A stretch of DNA of 64,000 bases from Psychrobacillus psychrotolerans (GTDB lineage: Bacteria; Bacillota; Bacilli; Bacillales_A; Planococcaceae), in the NCBI RefSeq assembly GCF_900115805.1, contig NZ_FOXU01000009.1, forward strand, positions 1 to 64,000. Direction: 5' to 3'. Of the stretch, positions 42,585-50,437 are shown piece by piece (position 1 is the stretch's first letter; every line of letters starts with the position of its first letter). A model generated the notes under the pieces. That model was not told where the DNA came from. It worked only from the letters and a program-made list of their open reading frames with translations, and did no database searches. The position numbers and the translations under genes are program-made.

Positions 42585-43040
42585 TTAAGTGGTGAAACTG
42601 TTGAAAGTCTGCCAAATCTCTTGTTTAGCAAGTGGAGGATAAGTGGATATAAAGTTCACAATGATTAAGGGATTATTTAGATCTGGGTATAGGTGGAATA
42701 AAAACCTGTCACCATATCGAATAGCTGTTAAAGCAAGTGGTAGTTCGCGTCGGAAAACTTCCTCTCGTTTTGTTGCTGTGGTTAAGTCGTACTCTCCTTG
42801 ATCGATATATAGAAATACATTGAAATATAAACAATTTTCATGTGTTACCCATTCACCTAATACTTCATCTCTCATTTTAGGATTGACTTTATCCCACGCA
42901 AACTGGGTTCCAATTGTTAAGAATAGTTCTCCAGTGAAATCAGAATGAGTTAGTGTGTATTTTCTAGAAATAATCGGCTCCGTAGCGGTGACACAATCCC
43001 TGTATTCAACAGAAAGTTTTTCTGAATTGAACTTACTCAT
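42585..43040 (-). CDS. Staygreen (SGR) family protein
   Basis: A 151-residue protein matching the Staygreen fold along its length: KLSVEYRDCVTATEPIISRKYTLTHSD, ELFLTIGTQFAWDKVN, MRDEVLGEW, FRRELPLALTAIRYGDRFLFHLYPDL and a final VNFISTYPPLAKQEIW. Plant SGR removes Mg from chlorophyll a; bacterial homologues have been shown to act on chlorophyll derivatives in some cases (recalled, not checked). This bacterium shows no photosynthesis genes here, so the natural substrate is open. Monocistronic, no signal peptide. Confidence 0.85.
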   Translation of the reverse strand: MSKFNSEKLSVEYRDCVTATEPIISRKYTLTHSDFTGELFLTIGTQFAWDKVNPKMRDEVLGEWVTHENCLYFNVFLYIDQGEYDLTTATKREEVFRRELPLALTAIRYGDRFLFHLYPDLNNPLIIVNFISTYPPLAKQEIWQTFNSFTT

Positions 43041-43317
43041 GCCATTAACCCCAATCGTTTATTTATATGTATATGCTACTTTTTTGTTTGAGATCGGAAA
43101 CAAGTCATGGATGTTCAGAATCATATAGGAATTTTCATCGCACTAAACAAGGAAGGCTAATGAGTTTTTTATTGTATGATGCAATTATTGTTGGAATATG
43201 GGGTATCCTTCTCTGCTTTCTCATTTTTTTTTAAATACGTGTGTAAAAATCTGAAAACAAAGAAAAAACATAGCGTATTTTGTATAATGATAAGTAATAA
43301 TCTAAAGGGGTGTTTTC

Positions 43318-44475
43318 ATGCAAATACAACGTGGGCAGAAGGTTACATTAGAAAATACAACACAACTAGAATGTTTTGTACGATGGTCCACACCGAAAAA
43401 AGATATGGAGCTAGATATTTCTTCCTTTTTATTGCAAGCTGGTGATCGCTGCGAAAAGGATGAACATTTTATCTTTTACGGTCAACCACATAGTCCCGAT
43501 AAATCAGTTAGCTATGCGAAAGGAACAATATTAGATGGCTCGATTACTATTCAGTTGAATACTGTTCCTGAAACAATTGAAAAAATAGCTATTGCCTTGA
43601 CTATTCATGAAGGAGACGCGCAAAATTTACGTTTTCAAGAAGTAGAAAAGCTAGAGCTTCTTTTAAGAGATGCTGCTACAGGCAATACTTTATATACTTA
43701 TTCGTTTGGTGACGACTTGCAGCAGGAGACGGCCATAGTGGTAGGTGAGTTATATAGATATAAGGGGTATTGGAAATTTAGTGTGATTGGTAGTGGATTT
43801 AATGGAGGGCTGGAGGCATTATGCTTAAATTATGGTTTAGAGATTGAAAATAGCGAGAGTAGTATACAGAGTGATCCTACTCCACCTCCTATAGAAGCAC
43901 CTAAAAAAGAAAAGCCAAACTTGGAGAAAATGAATATTAATCTGAAGAAAAAGGAATCCATATCGATAGCTAAGTCCAATAAAATTGTAGCAACTTTGGA
44001 GTGGGCGAATCGTAAAAAGGATTTAGATTTATATTGTTTTTATGTATTGAAAAATGGAGATACAGGAAAAGTGTATTACCGTTCAATGGGGAATGCGAAC
44101 CAAGAGCCTTTTATTACGCTAGATGGTGATAGTAGGGGAGCAGGGAAAGAAACTATTGTCATACACGATCCCTCTAAATTGAAGTATGTATTGTTTGCGG
44201 CATATAGTGCAGTTAGCAATGGCATTGGTAGTTTCAAAAGTATGAAGGCGCAAGCTGTCGTTGATAACCAATTGGGTCAACGGATAACTAGCCCGTTATA
44301 TGAGAAAAATCGTTTAGCTTACTGGGTAGCGATTGCCCATATTGACTTTACAGATGCCGATAATATTAATGTCAGTCACGTAGAGAGGTATTCAAAATCT
44401 GGTTCTGAACATTCTCCAGAGCTATATGCGGATGGCTTGTTTGAAATGGATCGTGGAGTAGTTGAGTTTAAATAA
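43318..44475 (+). CDS. Tandem TerD-family stress protein
   Basis: A 385-residue cytosolic protein with two TerD-type beta-sandwiches. The first (~1-180) has DMELDISSFLLQAGDRC, AIALTIHEGDAQNLRFQEV and ELYRYKGYWKFSVIGSGFNGGLEALC, the latter typical of TerD. A Pro/Lys linker (~185-210) leads to a second, more divergent domain (~215-385) with DLDLYCFYVLKNG and ITLDGDSRGAGKETI. TerD domains bind calcium and occur in tellurite/phage/DNA-damage stress modules. Here no terC, terB or other ter gene is adjacent. AAGGGGTG precedes ATG 43318. Confidence 0.85.
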   Translation: MQIQRGQKVTLENTTQLECFVRWSTPKKDMELDISSFLLQAGDRCEKDEHFIFYGQPHSPDKSVSYAKGTILDGSITIQLNTVPETIEKIAIALTIHEGDAQNLRFQEVEKLELLLRDAATGNTLYTYSFGDDLQQETAIVVGELYRYKGYWKFSVIGSGFNGGLEALCLNYGLEIENSESSIQSDPTPPPIEAPKKEKPNLEKMNINLKKKESISIAKSNKIVATLEWANRKKDLDLYCFYVLKNGDTGKVYYRSMGNANQEPFITLDGDSRGAGKETIVIHDPSKLKYVLFAAYSAVSNGIGSFKSMKAQAVVDNQLGQRITSPLYEKNRLAYWVAIAHIDFTDADNINVSHVERYSKSGSEHSPELYADGLFEMDRGVVEFK

Positions 44476-44540
44476 TTTTTATATGCTGTATCCATTTGTG
44501 TGCGGAAGTTAGGATGATGGTGGAAAGTTGTGGGTAGGAT

Positions 44541-45215
44541 ATGCAGAGACTGTTCATATTAATGGGGATAACTTTATTCCTCCAAGGCTGTATGGCGATG
44601 AATATAGGAGAGGATGAGACGATGAACGAGCAATTATTCAAAGTAGTAGAAGGCAAAGAGATTGATAGAGTTAGAGATTTGCTTGATAAAGGAGTAGATA
44701 TCAATGCACAGGATATACAGGGGAGAACAGCAATCATGATTGCTACTTACGCAAATGACGTGGCAATGGTCAAGGTATTAATCGCTGAAGGTGCAGATGT
44801 AGATATTCAGGATAATATGCTTAATAACCCTTTTCTTTATGCAGGAGCAGAAGGATATATGGAAATCTTAAAGCTAATGATTGCAGCTGGAGCGGATCCA
44901 ACGATCACTAATCGATATGGCGGAGTTGCACTCATACCTGCCTCAGAACATGGGTATGTAGAGGTAGTGAAAGAGCTTCTGACAAATACAAAGACTGACG
45001 TGAATCATGTGAATAATCTAGGGTGGACTGCTTTGCTCGAGGCTATCATTTTAAATGATGGATCTGAAAAACAACAGCAAACGATTCGTTTATTAATCGA
45101 GCACGGAGCTGATGTAAATCTTGCAGATAAAGATGGGGTAACTCCGTTGGAACATGCTAGGGAAAAGGGATATAAAGAGATTGAAGAGATTTTGTTGGAA
45201 GCAGGGGCAAACTAA
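44541..45215 (+). CDS. Ankyrin-repeat lipoprotein
   Basis: A 224-residue protein. A short signal peptide ends in a lipobox-like FLQGC (Cys16), then about five ankyrin repeats (KGVDINAQDIQGRTAIMIATYAND; GADVDIQDNMLNNPFLYAGAEG; GADPTITNRYGGVALIPASEHG; DVNHVNNLGWTALLEAI; GADVNLADKDGVTPLEHAREKG). A protein-binding scaffold outside the membrane. GTGGGTAGGATATG gives a weak ribosome site. It follows the TerD gene by 65 nt. Confidence 0.88.
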   Translation: MQRLFILMGITLFLQGCMAMNIGEDETMNEQLFKVVEGKEIDRVRDLLDKGVDINAQDIQGRTAIMIATYANDVAMVKVLIAEGADVDIQDNMLNNPFLYAGAEGYMEILKLMIAAGADPTITNRYGGVALIPASEHGYVEVVKELLTNTKTDVNHVNNLGWTALLEAIILNDGSEKQQQTIRLLIEHGADVNLADKDGVTPLEHAREKGYKEIEEILLEAGAN

Positions 45216-45320
45216 TAAGCTAGGAATATTTTAAAGAGTATTATATATAATTTGGTACTCCCTAATAGGGCATGATAATATCATGGAATCAGAAAGATTC
45301 ATAGAAAGAGGCTAAAACCT

Positions 45321-46052
45321 ATGGAATGCAGAGTAGTTGGTATGTGGGGAGGGTTCCCTAAAAAGAATGGCCCTTGCTCAGGATATTTAATCCAGCACGA
45401 AGGAATTTCATTACTACTAGACTGTGGAAGTGGTGTCTTATCAGAGTTACAAAATTATATAGATTTAAATGATATAAATCATGTTATTTTAACTCACTAC
45501 CATTATGATCATTTCAGTGATATTGGATCGTATTTATTCTCTAGGCTGGTAAATACACAGTTAGGTAGAGCTTCGGAAGAATTATGTGTTTATGGACCGG
45601 CAGACGATGGGATGCAAAAGCAAGTGGAAGCTGTTGCTTATTCTCGTTTCACTTCATTTAACGAAAAGAGTCAATTAGAAATCGGACCATTCACCTGTAC
45701 ATTTAAGCGAAATATTCATCCAGTAGAAACGTATAGCATAAAAATTGTATGCGACAGCAAAAGTATTGTGTTCACATCTGATACTAGCTTTACGCCAGAT
45801 TTAATAGATTTTGCTTCTAATAGCGATCTTCTAATTACGGAATGTAGTTTGTATGAAGGAATGGACGGGGAAGGTTCAGGACATATGACTTCCAAGGATG
45901 CCGGTATACTAGCGTATCAATCAAAAGCAAAAAGAGTGTTATTAACACATCTTCCACACTACGGTGATTTGAACGACTTAGTAGTTAGTGCGAAAAAACA
46001 AGGCAATCCAAATATTGAGTTAGCAGAGTCAGGAATTTTAATAAATTTATAG
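45321..46052 (+). CDS. MBL-fold metallo-hydrolase
   Basis: A 243-residue cytosolic hydrolase. The metal motif ILTHYHYDHFSDIGSYLF (HxHxDH, ~53-70) with further ligands in TSDTSFTP and HLPHYGD. The shape and the GGFPKKNGPCSGYLI opening (T-P-x-xG-xCSGYL-like) resemble RNase Z-related and YhfI-type hydrolases. Substrate not readable: phosphodiester or small-molecule esters possible. AGAGGC precedes ATG 45321. Monocistronic, ending at a good terminator. Confidence 0.88.
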   Translation: MECRVVGMWGGFPKKNGPCSGYLIQHEGISLLLDCGSGVLSELQNYIDLNDINHVILTHYHYDHFSDIGSYLFSRLVNTQLGRASEELCVYGPADDGMQKQVEAVAYSRFTSFNEKSQLEIGPFTCTFKRNIHPVETYSIKIVCDSKSIVFTSDTSFTPDLIDFASNSDLLITECSLYEGMDGEGSGHMTSKDAGILAYQSKAKRVLLTHLPHYGDLNDLVVSAKKQGNPNIELAESGILINL

Positions 46053-46055
46053 AAT

Positions 46056-46103
46056 TGGTAGAATGAATGCTCTTTGAAAAGTATTCGTTCTACCAGTTTT
46101 TTT
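46056..46103. terminator. Bidirectional terminator
   Basis: TGGTAGAATGAATGCT and AGTATTCGTTCTACCA pair with one G-T over a 10-nt loop and a T run follows. Confidence 0.85.
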
Positions 46104-46106
46104 AGC

Positions 46107-46598
46107 CTAAATAGGATTGCTTTTTTTATTTTGTGTCCTCACCATTTTAAGGCACACGATATAAACAGTTAGTAGAGGATATAAGATGATCGTAATTGAA
46201 AAGGTTAAGATACTTGTGACGGATAGAAGGGATACTGCGAGCAAGAGTTTATCCTTATTGGTCTTCCACCGTGTTATTCCTTTAATGCCTAGTATCGTCA
46301 TAGAAAGGCAGATACCCAAAACCGTGGGAAAAAGTACGATGAAAAGTAAGCCCGCATAATGGAAAAATCCCCCTGGAAACAAAAGCGTGAATAGAACACT
46401 AGTATTCTCTATTTCTGGTTCTGGAAAAAGTTTGGAGAAGAGCGGTATAACTATTAATATAAAGTTGAATAAAAAGAATGCGAGTAGGGATTGGGATAGC
46501 ATCATGTTCTCGCTAGTCTTTGCTCTTAATCCGTAGATGGTTATCGCTATAATTATAGTCAACGAGATGAGCAGCATGAGTATTAGGAACACATTCAT
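46107..46598 (-). CDS. Hypothetical four-helix membrane protein
   Basis: A ~163-residue protein with four hydrophobic helices (~3-22, 34-57, 70-103, 123-155) and a basic tail (KMVRTQNKKSNPI). I do not recognise the family. ATG 46628 is in frame, but a GGTGA-type site lies just before ATG 46598. It stands alone next to the type I toxin locus; a functional link is not supported. Confidence 0.65.
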   Translation of the reverse strand: MNVFLILMLLISLTIIIAITIYGLRAKTSENMMLSQSLLAFFLFNFILIVIPLFSKLFPEPEIENTSVLFTLLFPGGFFHYAGLLFIVLFPTVLGICLSMTILGIKGITRWKTNKDKLLLAVSLLSVTSILTFSITIILYPLLTVYIVCLKMVRTQNKKSNPI

Positions 46599-46759
46599 AG
46601 TTTCACCAACTTTCTTATTAATTATCATATCGCAGTTTGTATTATTCTAGCAGATGTTGTCATCTGTCTCATTATCCTAGTGATAGTTAAGGCAATCTGA
46701 TCCCCGTTGCTGTCTCTGTGTAGTGACAAAGGAGGGACAGGCAATAACTTGCGTATTTG

Positions 46760-46788
46760 TTGAATACAAAAAAGTTTCTGTATATAAT
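46760..46788 (+). promoter_or_regulatory. Promoter of the antisense RNA
   Basis: TTGAAT (46760-46765), 17 nt, TATAAT (46783-46788). It points right, into the 3' end of the leftward toxin gene, and no + strand gene lies downstream. Confidence 0.7.
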
Positions 46789-46794
46789 GAACTT

Positions 46795-46926
46795 AGAATC
46801 ATAAAATAAGAAAGACTGGATACGCTAATATCCAGTCCTACAACTGCTAACCGCAGAAAGAGCGGTTGGTCCTGGGTCAGAAAATAACCGTCATACCTTT
46901 GCTGAGGGACGGTTATTTCTTTTTAG
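46795..46926 (+). ncRNA. Candidate antisense antitoxin RNA (RatA-like)
   Basis: Predicted from the strong promoter at 46760 to a terminator formed by AAATAACCGTC (46882-46892) and GACGGTTATTT (46908-46918) with a T run. It contains two further hairpins (GACTGGATA/TATCCAGTC and AACCGC/GCGGTT) and overlaps the last codons and 3' untranslated region of the toxin. This is the txpA/ratA layout, where the antisense RNA triggers toxin mRNA decay (knowledge of the family). Confidence 0.65.
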
Positions 46927-47020
46927 CAAAGAAAATAATCAATGTCACAACGATAGAAAAAGCTGCTAAAATTACAGCACTTAGCTGTATTAACAAACTG
47001 ATTGCTTCGTATGTGGTCAC
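46913..47020 (-). CDS. TxpA/holin-like type I toxin peptide
   Basis: A 35-residue peptide reading MTTYEAISLLIQLSAVILAA in its first twenty residues, then a hydrophobic run ending IIFFAKKK: one membrane helix with a basic tail, the pattern of 'putative holin-like toxin' peptides in Bacillales. AAGGAGGTG lies 6-8 nt before GTG 47020; ATG 47026 (MPV...) is too close to it. The mRNA's 5' side GCGGTTGGTC (complement of 47046-47055) is complementary to 46862-46871 in its 3' region, a long-range pairing that in related toxins hides the ribosome site. Overlapped by an antisense RNA. Confidence 0.85.
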   Translation of the reverse strand: MTTYEAISLLIQLSAVILAAFSIVVTLIIFFAKKK

Positions 47021-47291
47021 TGGCATCACCTCCTTGAAAGGAAGTGACCAACCGCCCACTCTGCTATGCAATTGTGCCTTTATTATACCATTGAAACAGA
47101 ATGAATATTCTATTTTAAAAGAGAAGATAGGTTTTAACTATTCCAGAAAAGAAACGGTTTTGTACTGTTTCTTTTCTGGATTTTCTTTGTTTAGAATCTC
47201 ATGCTTAGTCTTGAACACTCACCGAAAATTAAGTCCACTTTCATAATTCCTCACTTTTAAGACAAGCTATGAAAAAGAGAAAGGTGATGGA

Positions 47292-47333
47292 ATGGACAAA
47301 AATAATGGATTAGGTAGTTCGCAGCATGAATAA
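47292..47333 (+). CDS. Thirteen-codon leader ORF overlapping splB
   Basis: AAGGTG precedes ATG 47292, and the frame MDKNNGLGSSQHE ends with a TAA that overlaps the splB start by 8 nt (the splB ATG lies in CATGAATAA). splB itself has only a weak ribosome site, so translation may be coupled through this ORF. It is in the position of splA but shows no similarity to the SplA I remember. Confidence 0.5.
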   Translation: MDKNNGLGSSQHE

Positions 47334-48354
47334 ACCCTTCGTACCACAGCTTGTTTATTTTGAGCCTAACGCATTGGATTATCCGCTTGGAAAAGAACTA
47401 AAGGAAAAGTTCGAGAAAATGGGTATCGAAATCCGCTTTACTACTTCACACAATCAAATTCGAGATTTACCAGGTGAAACAGACGCTCAAAAATATCGCA
47501 TTGCAAAATCTACCCTAGTTGTAGGTATTCGGAAAACGTTAAAATTTGATACATCTAAGCCTTCTGCTGAATATGCAATCCCACTTGCGACAGGATGTAT
47601 GGGACATTGTCATTATTGTTATTTACAAACGACGATGGGCAGTAAACCATATATTCGAACTTACGTGAACGTGGAGGAGATTTTCGAAGCGGCAGATCGT
47701 TATATTGAAGAACGTGCACCTGAGATTACTCGATTCGAAGCAGCATGTACTTCCGATATTGTGGGGATTGACCATTTGACACATTCATTAAAAAGGGCCA
47801 TTGAACATATTGGTCAAACAGAACTAGGTAGGCTTCGTTTTGTAACGAAATTCCATTTTGTCGACCATTTATTAGATGCTAAACACAATGGGAATACGCG
47901 ATTCCGATTTAGTATAAATGCCGACTATGTCATTAAAAATTTCGAGCCCGGCACTTCTCCTTTGGATAAAAGAATCGAGGCTGCAGGGAAAGTAGCAAGA
48001 GCAGGATACCCGCTTGGTTTTATCGTTGCTCCCATTTACCTTCATGATGGTTGGGAGGAAGGCTACCTTCACATGTTCGAACGACTAGACGAGGAATTGC
48101 CAAAAGATGCAAGAGATGATATTACCTTTGAATTCATCCAACATCGGTTCACAAAGCCCGCAAAAAAAGTAATTGAAAAGAATTATCCAAAGTCAAAGCT
48201 CGAGTTAAATGAAGAAGAAAGACGCTACAAATGGGGCAAGTATGGAATTGGGAAATACATTTATCAAAAGGACGAAGAGGAGGATATAAAATCTCATCTT
48301 TACGGCTATATGGATAAATACTTTCCGAATGCGAAGTTAGAATATTTTACTTGA
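47326..48354 (+). CDS. splB: Spore photoproduct lyase
   Basis: A 342-residue radical SAM enzyme that splits the spore photoproduct (5-thyminyl-5,6-dihydrothymine) in DNA during germination. The cluster motif is GCMGHCHYCYLQTT (~88-101), and the conserved Cys of the H-atom relay is in FEAACTSDIVG (~140). Length matches B. subtilis SplB. It shows that this organism forms spores. Start at ATG 47326 overlaps a tiny upstream ORF. It converges on a gene resembling pyrimidine-dimer glycosylases. Confidence 0.96.
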   Translation: MNKPFVPQLVYFEPNALDYPLGKELKEKFEKMGIEIRFTTSHNQIRDLPGETDAQKYRIAKSTLVVGIRKTLKFDTSKPSAEYAIPLATGCMGHCHYCYLQTTMGSKPYIRTYVNVEEIFEAADRYIEERAPEITRFEAACTSDIVGIDHLTHSLKRAIEHIGQTELGRLRFVTKFHFVDHLLDAKHNGNTRFRFSINADYVIKNFEPGTSPLDKRIEAAGKVARAGYPLGFIVAPIYLHDGWEEGYLHMFERLDEELPKDARDDITFEFIQHRFTKPAKKVIEKNYPKSKLELNEEERRYKWGKYGIGKYIYQKDEEEDIKSHLYGYMDKYFPNAKLEYFT

Positions 48355-48360
48355 GATACT

Positions 48361-48406
48361 AAAAAAAGCGTAAAGTTCCAGGAGTGAAGGGGCTTTACGC
48401 TTTTTA
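48361..48406 (+). terminator. Terminator of splB
   Basis: AAAAAGCGTAAAG and CTTTACGCTTTTT pair in a 13-bp stem with a 17-nt loop. Confidence 0.88.
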
Positions 48407-48416
48407 ATTGGGTGGT

Positions 48417-48590
48417 CTTGCGATTAGTGTAGATGAACTTGCGATACCCCGGAAGTATCTTGTGATTCTCAGAGTCGAACTTGCGATTTGAAGGAGTTCA
48501 TTTGCGATTCATCCAAATACACATTCCGACTTGCGATTTTCCGGAAGTATCTTGTGATTCTCGATATCCACCTTGCGATTCGAAGCATCA
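48417..48590. repeat. 21-bp tandem repeat with CTTGYGATT core
   Basis: Units start at 48417, 48438, 48459, 48480, 48501, 48530, 48551 and 48572. Each opens CTTGCGATT or a one-base variant (CTTGTGATT, TTTGCGATT, CTTGCGATA) followed by 12 variable bases; the spacing is 21 except one of 29. The CCGGAAGTAT-CTTGTGATTCTC pair of half-units recurs at 48447 and 48541, suggesting duplication of a two-unit block. The array lies between splB's terminator and the convergent gene's end. Confidence 0.88.
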
Positions 48591-48615
48591 TAACAATAAA
48601 CGCACAACGAATACC

Positions 48616-49020
48616 TCACTCCAACGCTTCATAGATCTCCCTCAAAGCTTCATACCGCTCCTCATCAAAATCCTTCTGTCCACGAATAAATTTTTCTTTA
48701 AGGTTGAAATAACATATTTCTAAATACTCCTTGTTATGATGACGAACGAATGGATTCGTCACTTTTTCAAAAGGGCCATCTGCGAAGTATCGTTCCATTT
48801 TATCAACAGTGCGAATGTTAATTTCTCGGGCACGCATTTCCTGTAGGACTAGTTCAGTAAAAGAAAATAAATCATCTTTCGGATAGTCATAAATATAATT
48901 TATCAAAATATGCCGATCTTCCTTTGCATAAATACTATTTAACTCGCGCCACTGTGCCAGCAGCTGGGACTTCGGCAAAACGCTTAGTAAACTCTGGTGC
49001 CATAAACGCAAATAAATCAT
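48616..49020 (-). CDS. Small protein resembling pyrimidine dimer DNA glycosylase (TIGR02328-like)
   Basis: A 134-residue protein opening IYLRLWHQSLLSVLPKSQLLAQWRELNSI, which resembles the MRLWHP...L..QRLLGQHREL start of the T4 endonuclease V-like Pyr_excise family, then ILINYIYDYPKDDLFSFTELVLQEM. The family places a catalytic Thr and Glu near the N-terminus; the Glu in WREL is kept, the N-terminal Thr is not. So it may be a diverged or non-catalytic relative. It converges on splB, another UV-damage repair gene. Family fit moderate, activity unproven. Confidence 0.6.
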   Translation of the reverse strand: MIYLRLWHQSLLSVLPKSQLLAQWRELNSIYAKEDRHILINYIYDYPKDDLFSFTELVLQEMRAREINIRTVDKMERYFADGPFEKVTNPFVRHHNKEYLEICYFNLKEKFIRGQKDFDEERYEALREIYEALE

Positions 49021-49149
49021 CTCCAGTTCAATCAGTTATAATAATTTCGCCTTTTTGTTCTTAATAACAGACAATCTTGATTTAAGTCAATGAATCACTT
49101 TAACTTTCCTATTACAATTAAGTCAAAATAGTAATAGGGGGTCTTTATT

Positions 49150-49845
49150 ATTAGTACACAAAGGAACGTAAATTTGAGAACAGCTGCTATTATTTCGGGC
49201 ATGGCACTTATCATTATGGCCATTGTGGCAGGCTTTTCTTACGGTTATGTCCACAATAGTCTTGTCGTGCCTGGCGATGTGAGCACAACCTATCATAATA
49301 TCGTTTCATCCATAACGCTATTTAAAGTGGAAATAGTGGGGTGGATTATTATCTTAATCTTAGACGTAATAGTCACTTGGTCATTTTATATCTTCCTCAA
49401 GCCGATTAATCAGGAGTTAGCATTACTGGCTTCCTGGTTACGTCTCACGTATGCAGTTATATTAGGAATAGGAATATTAAACCTGCTCTTTGTATTACTG
49501 CTCTCCAATAATGTACCCGTAACCGATCAACTTCAAGAAAATATTACTTTCTATTTGAAAGCATTTGAAATGATTTGGGCTGTTGGATTAATTGTTTTTG
49601 GTTTGCATCTATTCATAGTGGGATGGATTACTTTCCAGACAAATAGTATCCCTAAAATTATTTCTATTTTACTGGTAATAGCAGCAGTAGGATACCTTGG
49701 TATTCATGTATGCAAAACTTTACTTATCGATCAAAATATCATTACTACAATAGAATTTATTTTTAATATGCCTATGATAGCAGGGGAATTAGGTTTTGGA
49801 TTGTGGCTACTATTTAAAGGTGGAAAAGTTATTAAAAAGTTTTGA
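49150..49845 (+). CDS. DUF4386 membrane protein with probable ATT start
   Basis: A ~231-residue protein with about six helices and the DUF4386 pattern RTAAIISGMALIIMAIVAG...YSYG-like, WIIILILDVIVTWSFYIFLKPINQELALLASWLRLTYA. The only standard start near the beginning is TTG 49174 with a poor site. AGGGGG at 49136-49141 is 8 nt before ATT 49150, and from there the frame reads ISTQRNVNLRTA, very like the usual MxxQRKTA start of this family. Either ATT is used (as in infC) or an ATG has mutated. The next gene, a Crp/Fnr regulator, converges. Confidence 0.75.
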   Translation: MSTQRNVNLRTAAIISGMALIIMAIVAGFSYGYVHNSLVVPGDVSTTYHNIVSSITLFKVEIVGWIIILILDVIVTWSFYIFLKPINQELALLASWLRLTYAVILGIGILNLLFVLLLSNNVPVTDQLQENITFYLKAFEMIWAVGLIVFGLHLFIVGWITFQTNSIPKIISILLVIAAVGYLGIHVCKTLLIDQNIITTIEFIFNMPMIAGELGFGLWLLFKGGKVIKKF

Positions 49846-49852
49846 TTTCCTC

Positions 49853-50437
49853 TTACTTACTATCTATTTCCAAGCGTTTTTTTATTCTACTTAATGACTC
49901 TGGAGTTATTCCGAGATAGCTTGCCAGTTGATGTTGCGGTACACGATCAATTAGTTGAGGTCTTTTTATTAGTAATTTTTTAAAACGTTCTTCAGGAGTA
50001 GAGGCAATAAATGTAGCAAATTCATCTTGTACATTTGCGAAGTTTTCCTCAATCATCTTTCGTGTCATTACTTCCAACTGTGTATATTTGGTATACATGT
50101 TTTGTTCGATAGCTAAATCCCCAACGACGAGGATTGAATCCTCTAAACATAGGAAAGTGTAATCGGATGATTTGTCTAGTTTATGATTATTGAAAACTGC
50201 AATCGCCTGTTCTTCTGTGTAGAAATTGGACGTAACTTCTTTTCCATTTTCATCTACAGAATACTGCCTTATACACCCACTTAATACAAAATAACATTTA
50301 GTAGGAACATCTCCTTGTCTAAAAAGGATTGTTCCTTTTTTAAGTTCGTCGATCTTTATTTCATTAGCGATGGTCTGTTGCTGTTCTTCAGTAAGAGAAG
50401 TGAATTTAGACATGTACTTAAACAATATACTTTTCAT
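49853..50437 (-). CDS. Crp/Fnr-family transcriptional regulator
   Basis: A 194-residue regulator. An N-terminal cyclic-nucleotide-binding-type beta-barrel (LKKGTILFRQGDVPTKCYFVLSGCIRQYSVDENGKEVT) and a C-terminal winged helix (ERFKKLLIKRPQLIDRVPQHQLASYLGITPESLSRIKKRL). No Fe-S Cys cluster is present, so not an Fnr oxygen sensor. The effector is unknown. This type of regulator is often beside DUF4386 genes, as here, where they converge with 7 bp between stops. Confidence 0.9.
   Translation of the reverse strand: MKSILFKYMSKFTSLTEEQQQTIANEIKIDELKKGTILFRQGDVPTKCYFVLSGCIRQYSVDENGKEVTSNFYTEEQAIAVFNNHKLDKSSDYTFLCLEDSILVVGDLAIEQNMYTKYTQLEVMTRKMIEENFANVQDEFATFIASTPEERFKKLLIKRPQLIDRVPQHQLASYLGITPESLSRIKKRLEIDSK

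Noticed and set aside
43176-43445. 89-codon open frame before the TerD gene
   Set aside because: Overlaps the TerD start in another frame, Phe/Cys/Lys-rich in an AT-rich gap, no ribosome site.
46866-47246. 126-codon + strand open frame across the toxin locus
   Set aside because: It runs antisense through the toxin gene and two hairpins, has no ribosome site and no protein-like pattern; the leftward 35-residue toxin explains the DNA better.
48481-48723. 80-codon + strand open frame through the 21-bp repeat array
   Set aside because: Its length comes from the repeat period being a multiple of three; no ribosome site, and it ends inside the convergent gene.
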